Positions 1 to 6,563 of a stretch of 9,405 nucleotides of DNA are shown piece after piece. Position 1 is the stretch's first letter. Every line of letters begins with the position of its first letter. Position numbers and translations under genes: made by a program. The notes under the pieces are model-generated. The model was not told the DNA's origin. It worked only from the letters and a program-made list of their open reading frames with translations, and did not search any database. The stretch is taken from NCBI GenBank assembly GCA_023487865.1, contig JAMDBG010000058.1:1-9405 (forward strand), written 5' to 3'. Source of the DNA: Deltaproteobacteria bacterium (GTDB lineage: Bacteria; Desulfobacterota; Syntrophia; Syntrophales; UBA5619).

Positions 1-441
1 CGCCAGTTTACCGTGAAACGGTCCGCAAACCGCACCGCTTTCCCCTGGGAAAGCAAATGGTCGCAGGAACAGGAAATGCGTTGCCAGGATAAACTCAACC
101 CCCTGATGGAAAAGTATCGAATCGAAGCGGTCCGCACCGAAAGAAACGAAGGGAGCTGGCGCCTGTCGCCTCTGTCGAAGGAGTTTATCAAAAGCAAAGA
201 AGACCTTCTCAAGACAGACTGCATCTATTACGTGGACACCAATCCCGGGGGTAACCTGTCTTCGCTCATGGCGATCGTCAACAGGGTCACCGAAATCGTC
301 CTGCCGTCCCTGGCGGAAAACCTGGTTTTCCATGCAAAACAGTGGGACGAGCACATGCGGCAACATCATCCATCCCATCAGTATGAAGAATGGAAGGCCC
401 AAGTCAGGGCCTACAGGTCGCAAAGAGGGTACACCCCCTGA
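1..441 (+). CDS. Hypothetical protein, 5'-truncated by the window edge
   Basis: I do not recognise this protein. The frame is open from base 1 to the TGA at 439-441, giving at least 146 residues. A GTG at 13 could act as a start, but the 12 bases before it contain no Shine-Dalgarno sequence and are in frame without a stop, so the gene most likely begins outside the window. The visible part is hydrophilic, rich in Lys, Arg, Glu and Gln, with no membrane segment or signal peptide. The middle (YYVDTNPGG, then a hydrophobic stretch ending IVLPSLAENL) looks like folded core, and the C-terminal quarter is rich in His, Trp and Tyr (the MRQHHPSHQ segment). No catalytic motif stands out. A 218-bp spacer with its own promoter separates it from the next gene, so the two are probably not co-transcribed. 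That it is coding rests on frame length and plausible composition only. Confidence 0.55.
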   Translation, partial: RQFTVKRSANRTAFPWESKWSQEQEMRCQDKLNPLMEKYRIEAVRTERNEGSWRLSPLSKEFIKSKEDLLKTDCIYYVDTNPGGNLSSLMAIVNRVTEIVLPSLAENLVFHAKQWDEHMRQHHPSHQYEEWKAQVRAYRSQRGYTP

Positions 442-534
442 CAGTTGACAGGACCGTGAATGCCCGGACGTTCTTTCCAAGGGAACGGATGCGGTCCCCT
501 TGCCCGGGAAAGGGAAGTCGTAATCAAAACTTCG

Positions 535-563
535 TTGACACGCCCTGGCGTTCTTCGTATATT
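535..563 (+). promoter_or_regulatory. Sigma70-type promoter for the HerA-like ATPase gene
   Basis: The -35 TTGACA (535-540) is a perfect consensus. It is followed by a 17-bp spacer and a -10 TATATT (558-563). Transcription would start near 570, leaving a leader of about 90 nt before the ATG at 660. That leader contains a possible CCGCCG/CGGCGG pairing (597-602 with 617-622). No obvious operator is seen. Confidence 0.75.
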
Positions 564-659
564 CTCACTCTACCCGCACCAACGGGAGAAGCTGGACCGC
601 CGACCCCGAAACATCCCGGCGGGGCACTGTGTTTAGCACCATCCAAGAGGAGGTAACGC

Positions 660-2150
660 ATGGACCGGATATTGATCGGCAAGGGCGAGCACCCCGTTCA
701 CCTGCTCGCCAGGTATGCAAACCGCCATGGCCTGGTTGCAGGAGCCACCGGCACGGGGAAAACGATCTCACTGATGGTGCTGGCGGAGGGTTTCTCGCGT
801 CTGGGCGTGCCGGTGTTCATGGCGGACGTCAAGGGCGACGTCGCCGGCCTGGCACTGGCCGGCATCAGCAATGAAAAGATTCAGCAGCGTGTCACCCAGA
901 TCGGTATGGAGGGATACGCCAACGAAGCCAGTCCGGTATTGTTCTGGGATTTTTACGGCAAGGCGGGTCATCCGGTGCGCACCACGATCAGTGAAATCGG
1001 CCCGAACCTGCTGGGCCGGATCCTCGAGATCAACGAGACGCAGGCGGGAATGCTGGAGATCGCCTTCAAGCTGGCGGATGACCAGGGGCTGCTGTTGCTT
1101 GACCTCGACGACCTGCGTGCCCTCCTCGGATTCGTTGCGGAAAATCGCAAGGAGATTTCAAGCCAATATGGTCTGGTCAGCACGCAGTCCGTGGCAGCCG
1201 TTCAGCGCGCCCTGCTGTCGCTGGAGCGGGAGGGGGGGAAAGCCCTTTTCGGTGAACCCGCACTGGAACTGACCGATCTGTTGCGCACCGATCTCAGCGG
1301 CCGCGGCATCGTCAACATCCTTGTCGCAGACCAACTCATCCTGAAGCCCCGTTTGTACTCGAGCTTTCTCCTGTGGCTGCTGTCGGAGCTGTTCGAGAAT
1401 CTGCCCGAGGTGGGTGATATCGAAAAGCCCAAGCTGGTGTTCTTTTTCGATGAGGCCCACCTGCTCTTCGACGATGCACCGCCGATATTGCGCCAGCGTG
1501 TCGAGCAGGTCGTGCGTCTCATTCGCTCCAAGGGTGTCGGGGTGTACTTCTGCTCGCAATTCCCCGACGACGTCCCGAACGAAATCCTGGGGCAGCTCGG
1601 GAACCGCTTTCAGCATGCGCTGCGGGCTTACACGCCCCGTGACCAGAAGGCGGTGAACACCGCCGCGGAAACCTTTGTCGCGAACCCGAAGCTTGACGTC
1701 GCAAAGGTCATCTCCCAACTCGGTGTGGGCGAAGCCCTGGTATCCACACTCCAGGAGAAGGGGGTGCCGATGCCGGTGGAGCGCACAGTGATCTGTCCGC
1801 CACGCTGCCGGATGGGGGCGGTCACACCGGAAGAGCGGGCCGCCGTGAGGGGGAGAAGCCCTCTCAGCAGCAAGTATGATTCCCCGGTCAACCGGGAATC
1901 GGCCTACGAAATCTTGAGCCGGCGGACCCTGGAGAGGGGAGTGACAACGGCGCAGTCCAACCAGCCTGAAGCGGAGAAGCCTTCCGAAAGCAGAGGAGCG
2001 GTGGGTGATTTTTTATGGGGCACCAAACGCCGACAGGGCATGGTGGAGACGATGGCCAAACAGGCGGCGCGCACCGTGGGAAGCCAGATCGGCCGGCAGA
2101 TACTGCGCGGCGTACTGGGCGGTATTTTCGGCGGGTCGCGCCGACGCTAG
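660..2150 (+). CDS. HerA-like ATPase, DUF853/YjgR family
   Basis: A 496-residue cytoplasmic P-loop ATPase of the HerA/FtsK-related group, closest by motif and architecture to the DUF853 (YjgR) family, whose members are about 500 residues. Walker A is GATGTGKT at 28-35, right after a short N-terminal strand region. Walker B is LVFFFDEAHLLF with D264-E265. The region after it (RSKGVGVYFCSQFPDDVP) fits the sensor segment of these ATPases. The C-terminal tail is rich in Gly, Arg and Gln (GSQIGRQILRGVLGG), which is typical of the family. The ATG at 660 has a strong ribosome site (GAGGAGG, about 648-654) and a consensus promoter upstream. HerA proper works with NurA in DNA end resection, but no nurA is present and the exact role of DUF853 proteins is not established. 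A DNA-translocase role is therefore inference. The family call is firm; the substrate is unknown. Confidence 0.9.
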   Translation: MDRILIGKGEHPVHLLARYANRHGLVAGATGTGKTISLMVLAEGFSRLGVPVFMADVKGDVAGLALAGISNEKIQQRVTQIGMEGYANEASPVLFWDFYGKAGHPVRTTISEIGPNLLGRILEINETQAGMLEIAFKLADDQGLLLLDLDDLRALLGFVAENRKEISSQYGLVSTQSVAAVQRALLSLEREGGKALFGEPALELTDLLRTDLSGRGIVNILVADQLILKPRLYSSFLLWLLSELFENLPEVGDIEKPKLVFFFDEAHLLFDDAPPILRQRVEQVVRLIRSKGVGVYFCSQFPDDVPNEILGQLGNRFQHALRAYTPRDQKAVNTAAETFVANPKLDVAKVISQLGVGEALVSTLQEKGVPMPVERTVICPPRCRMGAVTPEERAAVRGRSPLSSKYDSPVNRESAYEILSRRTLERGVTTAQSNQPEAEKPSESRGAVGDFLWGTKRRQGMVETMAKQAARTVGSQIGRQILRGVLGGIFGGSRRR

Positions 2151-2225
2151 AATCGACAACATGCTCAACGGTCGGCAGTGCGAGTGCCGCAAAGGACCGC
2201 TCTGTTTAAATAAAGGACAACCAGG

Positions 2226-3134
2226 ATGAAGAGTGTCTGGATAGCGCTCGGTCTGACCCTTTTCGCGGGCTTGGCGACCGGTATCGGCAGCATCATTGCA
2301 TTCACCGCAAAAAGGACAAACTACCGTTTCCTTTCGGTCGCGACCGGCTTTTCCGCCGGCATCATGCTGTATGTTTCGTTCGTGGAAATTTTCGCCAAAG
2401 GGGCTGTAGCATTGACCGCAAGCTACGGCGCCTATTGGGGGCACTGGGTGAATGTCGCCTCGTTCTTCGGCGGCATACTCCTGATCGGTCTGGTGGACAA
2501 CCTGGTCCCGGCGGCGGAGAATCCGCATGAGACACACTCTGAAGCGGAAACGGCCCCTCTCCACAATCCCTCGGCACCGCTTCCGGACTTCGCTGCGGGA
2601 ATCGGAGCGGGCAAGGGAGAGCCTGTTTTGGGAACGCATTACCACGGCAACCGAAACGGGAATCTCCTGCGTATGGGACTCTTCACGGCATCGGCCATCG
2701 CGATCCACAACTTTCCCGAGGGGCTGGCGACCTTTCTGGCCGCCCTGCAGGATCCGGCTCTCGGCATGGCCATCGCGGTTGCGATCGCACTGCACAACAT
2801 CCCTGAAGGAATAAGCGTCTCCGTCCCGATATTCTATGCCACCGGAAACAGGAAGAAGGCTTTTGCCTATTCTCTGCTGAGCGGATTGGCGGAACCTGTG
2901 GGCGCGGGAATCGGCTATCTGCTGCTGCTGTTGCTGGCGGGGGGAGAGACAGGGGGCATCCCTCCCCAGGCGATGGGCATCCTGTTTGGCGGCGTGGCCG
3001 GGATCATGGTGTACATCAGCCTGGATGAACTTCTCCCGACAAGCCGGGCTTACGGCAAGGGGCACGACAGTATTCTCGGGCTTCTGGCGGGGATGCTCGT
3101 CATGGCCTTGAGCCTGCTGATGATGAAACCTTAG
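2226..3134 (+). CDS. zupT: ZIP-family divalent metal transporter ZupT
   Basis: An inner-membrane ZIP transporter of 302 residues, expected to take up zinc and possibly iron, manganese or cobalt. It has about eight hydrophobic segments. The two signature metal-binding helices are plain: HNFPEG at 161-166 and HNIPEG at 190-195, the 29-residue spacing typical of ZupT, followed by a conserved-looking segment with YATGNR. Between the third and fourth helices (about 97-150) is a long soluble loop bearing H101, H104, H113, H138 and H140, longer than in E. coli ZupT (257 residues). The ATG at 2226 has AAAGGA 8 bases upstream. It lies 75 bp after the HerA-like gene on the same strand with no clear promoter between, so read-through from that gene is possible. 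No Zur or Fur box was seen. Family call is firm; metal specificity is not shown by sequence. Confidence 0.93.
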   Translation: MKSVWIALGLTLFAGLATGIGSIIAFTAKRTNYRFLSVATGFSAGIMLYVSFVEIFAKGAVALTASYGAYWGHWVNVASFFGGILLIGLVDNLVPAAENPHETHSEAETAPLHNPSAPLPDFAAGIGAGKGEPVLGTHYHGNRNGNLLRMGLFTASAIAIHNFPEGLATFLAALQDPALGMAIAVAIALHNIPEGISVSVPIFYATGNRKKAFAYSLLSGLAEPVGAGIGYLLLLLLAGGETGGIPPQAMGILFGGVAGIMVYISLDELLPTSRAYGKGHDSILGLLAGMLVMALSLLMMKP

Positions 3135-3176
3135 CTGCACCGTGCTGATGAACTCGTCCTATCTGCAGCCCGGCAA

Positions 3177-4364
3177 TCATTTTTTGATCAGGGATCGAAT
3201 CGCCTCCAGTGCAAGGGAAATTTCCTCCCCCGTGTTAAAAAAACCGAAGCCGAAGCGGATCGTTCCCTGTGAGAAGGTCCCGATGGTCCGGTGGGCGGCG
3301 GGGGCGCAGTGCAGCCCCGGTCGGCACATGATCCGGAAGCGCTCATCGAATTCCAGCGCCGCCTCGGAAGGAGAAACACCGGCAATATTGAAAGAGACCA
3401 CCGCCGTCCGGCTCGCGGCATCGGGAGGTCCATAGACGGAGACGCCTTGCAGGGAAGCAAGTCCCTGAAGGAATTGCGCCGTCAGCGATTGCTCTTTACG
3501 CCGGATGGTTTCCACCCCTTCGGCAAGCACAAAGCGAACCCCGGCGTCCAGGCCGGCAAGTCCGATGGTGTTGGGGGTCCCCGACTCGTATTTGTCGGGC
3601 ATGAAATCCGGCTGCCTTTCAAACTCCGAACGGCTTCCCGTGCCGCCCCTCATCAAAGGGCTGATCTGCTTTTCCAGCCCCTCACGGATGTAAAGTCCCC
3701 CTGTCCCCTGAGGTCCGAAGAGCGACTTGTGGCCTGAAAAAGCGAGGAGATCAATGGACATCTCCTCGACAGGGAGGGGCAGCACCCCGGCCGTCTGGGC
3801 GGCGTCCACACAGAAGATCATCCCCTGATCCCGGGTCATCCGTCCCAACTCGGCAAGGGGCTGGATCGTTCCCGTGACATTCGAGGCGTGGGACACGACG
3901 ACGATGCGGGTCTGCGGTCGCATCGCGGCGCGGACATCATCGGGGTTCAGAAGACCTGCGCCGGAGCAGGGAATCACGGAGAGCTGCACCCCCTGCGACT
4001 CCAGAAAGCGCAAAGGCCTCATGACGGAATTATGCTCCATGCTCGAGGTAATGACGTGGTCGCCTGCATGGAGAAGTCCCGACAGGGAGATATTCAGCGC
4101 CTCCGTGGCATTTTTGGTGAAGACAATCCGGAGGGCGTCGCACCCGAAAAGCGCCGCCAGGGCCTCCCTGGCTTCCAGGATGATCCGTGCCGCATCGAGG
4201 GAGCGGTGATGCCCGGAGCGTCCGGGATTGCCGCCGATCATCCCGTTGTAACGGATCATCGCTTCCATCATCTCCGGAGGCTTGGGCCAGGAGGTGGCGG
4301 CGTTATCGAAATAGATGATCGGATCTCTTCCCGGATCTGGCTGCATCGTTTGAACCCTGCTCAC
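3177..4364 (-). CDS. Class-V aminotransferase / cysteine desulfurase family protein
   Basis: A PLP enzyme of 395 residues expected to remove sulfur from cysteine (or selenium from selenocysteine) and hold it as an enzyme persulfide. N-terminal YFDNAATSWPKP at 18-29 is the typical opening. H111 (MEHN), D187 (VDAAQ) and K213 (SGHK) are the cofactor-binding set, K213 being the Schiff-base lysine. The catalytic cysteine is C353 in RPGLHCAP, with C347 close by. The RxGLHCAP setting is that of the EF2568-type subfamily (TIGR01977) rather than housekeeping IscS. The start at 4364 is GTG and overlaps the TGA of the upstream DUF3343 gene by four bases (GTGA), implying translational coupling. An ATG at 4346 (residue 7) with CAGGG upstream is an alternative start. 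Last gene of the yedE operon, converging on zupT. Selenocysteine lyase versus cysteine desulfurase activity cannot be told from sequence. Confidence 0.92.
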   Translation of the reverse strand: MSRVQTMQPDPGRDPIIYFDNAATSWPKPPEMMEAMIRYNGMIGGNPGRSGHHRSLDAARIILEAREALAALFGCDALRIVFTKNATEALNISLSGLLHAGDHVITSSMEHNSVMRPLRFLESQGVQLSVIPCSGAGLLNPDDVRAAMRPQTRIVVVSHASNVTGTIQPLAELGRMTRDQGMIFCVDAAQTAGVLPLPVEEMSIDLLAFSGHKSLFGPQGTGGLYIREGLEKQISPLMRGGTGSRSEFERQPDFMPDKYESGTPNTIGLAGLDAGVRFVLAEGVETIRRKEQSLTAQFLQGLASLQGVSVYGPPDAASRTAVVSFNIAGVSPSEAALEFDERFRIMCRPGLHCAPAAHRTIGTFSQGTIRFGFGFFNTGEEISLALEAIRSLIKK

Positions 4365-4606
4365 AGAAGACCGATCCCTTCCCAGTTCACCCGTCCCTGC
4401 AGCGCGCTTTCCGCAGCACCCCGCCGGTCCGCCGCTACACGGATGCAGACGCCGCAGTCCGAACTGATATGACGAGGGACGGGAATCAGCTTATGGACAA
4501 TCCCCAGCTCTTTAAGAATCTTTTCCGCCTTCAGGGTATGGCTGATGGAGGAAAAGAGCAATACGATAAATGGTTCCGTTTCCATCCTACTTTTCCTGAT
4601 TGTCAT
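4361..4606 (-). CDS. DUF3343 protein, putative Se/S carrier
   Basis: A small cytoplasmic protein of 81 residues matching the DUF3343 family, annotated in Pfam as putative Se/S carrier protein-like. The pattern is an N-terminal strand, then a helix (SHTLKAEKILKELG at 22-35), then the signature PVPRHISSDCG at 42-52. C51 is the family's conserved cysteine and the likely carrier residue; C54 adds a CxxC arrangement. Two starts are possible: ATG at 4606 (close AAGAGG upstream) or ATG at 4585 (METEPF, AGGA 8 bases upstream). The second removes a short basic extension that family members usually lack, so the protein may really be 74 residues. It sits between the TusA-like protein and the desulfurase, overlapping the latter by four bases, which fits a sulfur or selenium relay role. 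The biochemical function of the family is unproven. Confidence 0.85.
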   Translation of the reverse strand: MTIRKSRMETEPFIVLLFSSISHTLKAEKILKELGIVHKLIPVPRHISSDCGVCIRVAADRRGAAESALQGRVNWEGIGLL

Positions 4607-4629
4607 GACGCCTCTTATGTATACTCTTC

Positions 4630-4675
4630 TTTCCGATCTTCCGAAAGAGGGGATGGCGTGCCAGTCGATCGGAAA
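4630..4675 (-). repeat. Intercistronic inverted repeat between the TusA-like and DUF3343 genes
   Basis: On the minus-strand transcript TTTCCGATC (4675-4667) is followed 28 nt later by its exact complement GATCGGAAA (4638-4630), a perfect 9-bp stem. The loop holds a second TCGGAA copy (in TTTCGGAA, next to the 3' arm) that could compete for the 5' arm. There is no T-run after the stem, so it is not a simple terminator. It ends 24 bases before the ATG at 4606. It could be an mRNA processing or stability element, or a translational switch; which is unknown. Confidence 0.5.
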
Positions 4676-4687
4676 CCGAAGCGAGTC

Positions 4688-4909
4688 TCAATTACCTTTT
4701 TTAATCGTTATGCCAAATACACCCTCTTTTTCACCGATGTCAGCCACTATCCATCCGCGGCTGACTGCGGCCCGGGAGACATTTTCCTTCGCCGCATCGT
4801 TGTCCACCGTAATGATGATTTCATCTGCCTTGCCGGCCTTGATCTCATCAAGGGTCATCAGGACAGGCTGGGGGCATGAAAGTCCGCGGGCATCTATCGT
4901 CTTCGCCAT
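4688..4909 (-). CDS. TusA/YedF-type sulfurtransferase (single domain)
   Basis: A 73-residue cytoplasmic sulfur carrier of the TusA/SirA family. The opening IDARGLSCPQPV (5-16) carries the hallmark CPxP motif, with C12 as the persulfide (or perselenide) cysteine. The codon for C12 is TGC, so this is not a selenoprotein. The rest (helix LDEIKAGK, strand EIIITVDN, helix, strand GVFGITIKKG) fits the two-layer TusA fold over its whole length. Selenium-associated YedF usually has an additional C-terminal domain; here only the TusA part exists. The ATG at 4909 has AGGAGG just upstream that overlaps the TAA of the yedE-like gene, so the two are coupled. Adjacent DUF3343 and desulfurase genes suggest it receives or passes sulfur or selenium. 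TusA-like is firm; YedF-like role in selenium metabolism is inferred from neighbours. Confidence 0.9.
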   Translation of the reverse strand: MAKTIDARGLSCPQPVLMTLDEIKAGKADEIIITVDNDAAKENVSRAAVSRGWIVADIGEKEGVFGITIKKGN

Positions 4910-4919
4910 CTCTTCCTCC

Positions 4920-6014
4920 TTATGTCATGCTTTTTCTCATGGTCAAACCGATGAACAGACATACCGCAAATCCGATGAATACGGCGGGAATCCCATACGG
5001 GCCGACGCCTGTCGGCGAACTGGCCAAGCCGAAATTATGGGCGATACCGGCCCCGACGATCATACCCATCACAAAGACAGCGGCGTCGCCGTCACCCTCG
5101 CCGGCAAGAAAGAGCTGGCGGCCGGGGCATCCGCCTGCAAGGCAGAATGCCAGGCCCGACAGAGTCATTCCCGCGAAATTCCATATGTGCATCGTGTGGG
5201 CGACAGGCTGACCCTCAAATCCCGGCTTGAACTGTCCCAAGATGAAGTTGACCACAAAGGCGGTCACGACGAGGGCAATAAATCCCGACAGGAGGTGCAT
5301 CTGTCTGAAAAGGAGGAAGTCACGAATGGCTCCCATTGTGCAAAAACGGCTCCGTTGGGCCAGAAATCCGATCAGCAGGCCCGCGACAAGAGACACCGCA
5401 AGGGGCGCATGCATGGATCCCGGACCTTTCATGCTATAAAAAAGGACCCCGCTTTTTGCCTCACCGGTCAATTGCGGGAAGACAAGCATGAGTAAAAGAA
5501 GTCCTGCCATGAAGAGGGGAAGCATCCAGCCCGCCGTATGGTGTGTCGGCCGGGTGCGTCCCAGATTGTATCCCCCTTTCAGCAAAAGGGTGCCGATCCA
5601 GATACCGAATATGAGGCCCAGCAGGCCGAGGATGGCGTTGCCGTCGCCGCCGGCAAGACGCAGCGCCGCCCGCCAGGGGCATCCCAGAAACACCAGCGCT
5701 CCGATCATTGCAAAAACACCGAGGACAAACCGGACGATCGGCGCCGAGCCCAAACGGGGACGGTATTCCCTGAACAGGTACGCGGCCGCCAGCGATCCAA
5801 GGACAAAACCGATGATTTCGGGGCGAATGTATTGCACCACATCCGCCCGGTGAAGGCCGAGGGCGCCGGCGATGTCCCGTTCGAAGCAGGCAACGCAGAC
5901 TCCCATGTTGCCTGGATTTCCCCATTTCTGCAGGAGCGGCGCTATAATTCCGATCATGATTCCGACGCCGACGATGCCCCAGCGATCCGCAAAGACGTTT
6001 TTGATTCCATTCAT
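4920..6014 (-). CDS. yedE: YedE/YeeE-type sulfur/selenium membrane transporter
   Basis: A 364-residue integral inner-membrane protein with roughly nine to ten hydrophobic segments, of the YeeE/YedE sulfur transport family (PF04143). The N-terminal block GVCVACFERDIAGALGLHR (38-56) and overall length match the selenium-associated YedE group (TIGR04112). Conserved cysteine motifs are C40 and C43, C112 (GCPWR), C225 (RSRFCTMGAIRD) and C296 (GGCPGRQ). The segments around C112 and C296 are internal copies (GCPWRAALRLAGGDG versus GCPGRQLFLAGEGDG), as expected of the two-fold repeat in this fold. TsuA/YeeE imports thiosulfate; for YedE, transport of a selenium compound has been proposed from gene context only. 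The ATG at 6014 has GGAGGG about 7 bases upstream. First gene of the four-gene operon and the only membrane component. Substrate (selenium compound, thiosulfate or other) cannot be fixed from sequence. Confidence 0.92.
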   Translation of the reverse strand: MNGIKNVFADRWGIVGVGIMIGIIAPLLQKWGNPGNMGVCVACFERDIAGALGLHRADVVQYIRPEIIGFVLGSLAAAYLFREYRPRLGSAPIVRFVLGVFAMIGALVFLGCPWRAALRLAGGDGNAILGLLGLIFGIWIGTLLLKGGYNLGRTRPTHHTAGWMLPLFMAGLLLLMLVFPQLTGEAKSGVLFYSMKGPGSMHAPLAVSLVAGLLIGFLAQRSRFCTMGAIRDFLLFRQMHLLSGFIALVVTAFVVNFILGQFKPGFEGQPVAHTMHIWNFAGMTLSGLAFCLAGGCPGRQLFLAGEGDGDAAVFVMGMIVGAGIAHNFGLASSPTGVGPYGIPAVFIGFAVCLFIGLTMRKSMT

Positions 6015-6563
6015 TGCATACCCTCCTTATATCGATTTTCGCGACATTCCAAGACCCATCGGGAAAGACTGAGACAGATCGCCACCACCCGGACAAGGCC
6101 GGCTCCTGATAAATCGAAGCGACCGTTCACATCTCCGTAAACGAAGAGGTTCGTCAGGGAAGCGAACAGTGAAACAGTGCCCGGAATGAACCGGGACTTG
6201 CCGGGGAACGTGATTGATCTGCTTGAACGAAATGAAGTTTATTGAATACTGATGGACCAATGTTGCCTCCTGCTTGCGTCATGCCGTGACCTCCACGGCA
6301 CGACCCTCGGAGGACTAATCGGTCGGCTGGAGAGAAAGGGCAGGACGACGGTTACCGGAGGACCGCCCGGGTCCTCTGTCAGCGCCTCATATTAACGGAG
6401 TGAAGCATAACAATAATAAGCTCATCGGTATGTCTCTTGATTTATCTTTTTCACCTACACTGTACCGGGAATCCTATAGGCAATACCACTGGAGTTGTCA
6501 ATAATAAATGTGCTTCCATGAATGACGAAAAATTTCCAGCATTCCCTGTTCTGTCGAATTATA
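6015..6563. other. Divergent intergenic region with several hairpins
   Basis: No convincing gene lies here; the reading frames in this stretch lack ribosome sites and family character. It separates the minus-strand yedE operon from the + strand cupin gene. Visible structure: GTTCG/CGAAC (6149-6153 with 6163-6167), CCCGG/CCGGG (6180-6184 with 6191-6195), TGCCGTG/CACGGCA (6282-6288 with 6294-6300), CGACC/GGTCG (6301-6305 with 6321-6325) and GGAGGACC/GGTCCTCT (6357-6364 with 6370-6377). From about 6400 the sequence becomes distinctly AT-richer. A promoter for yedE must be in here, but I could not pick a convincing one on the minus strand. Confidence 0.6.
6282..6377. other. Candidate structured RNA or regulatory DNA element
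   Basis: Three consecutive hairpins fall within 96 bases: a perfect 7-bp stem with a 5-nt loop (6282-6300), a 5-bp stem with a 15-nt loop (6301-6325), and an 8-bp stem with a 5-nt loop and one G-T pair (6357-6377). The block GAGGAC recurs at 6310-6315 and 6359-6363 plus neighbours, so alternative pairings exist. It would lie in a long yedE leader if transcribed on the minus strand. I do not match it to a known riboswitch class, nor to tRNA-Sec, and the strand is undecided. Confidence 0.3.

Noticed and set aside
478..502. Hairpin CAAGGG/CCCTTG after the first gene as a terminator
   Set aside because: The stem is real (478-483 with 497-502), but GC-rich sequence and not a T-run follows it.
660..3134. 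A DNA-end-processing or defence module built on the HerA-like ATPase
   Set aside because: The protein matches the DUF853/YjgR group and has no nurA, nuclease, SIR2 or other effector gene next to it; the neighbour is a metal transporter.
2013..3140. Long minus-strand frame (375 codons) opposite zupT
   Set aside because: It lies opposite zupT, whose product has clear ZIP motifs. The antisense product is rich in Arg, Gln and His with no family character, and is a shadow of the GC-rich coding strand.
3134..3185. Shared terminator between the convergent zupT and desulfurase genes
   Set aside because: GCTGCA/TGCAGC (3134-3139 with 3164-3169) is only a 6-bp stem with a 24-nt loop, and the T6 run at 3180-3185 is 10 bases away. 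Too weak to call.
4545..5495. Plus-strand frame (316 codons) across the TusA-like and yedE-like genes
   Set aside because: It spans two recognised minus-strand genes and shows no domain. Its composition is polar and irregular.
5538..6140. Plus-strand frame (200 codons) opposite the 5' part of yedE
   Set aside because: Antisense shadow; the product is Arg- and Gln-rich without motifs and the opposite strand encodes a clear membrane protein.
6027..6260. Minus-strand frame (77 codons) upstream of yedE
   Set aside because: No ribosome site, no recognisable fold and it contains the CCCGG and GTTCG hairpins. More likely leader or spacer DNA.
6282..6377. Possible tRNA-Sec (selC) beside the selenium operon
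   Set aside because: No T-arm GTTCGA-type sequence, no long acceptor stem and no CCA end on either strand.
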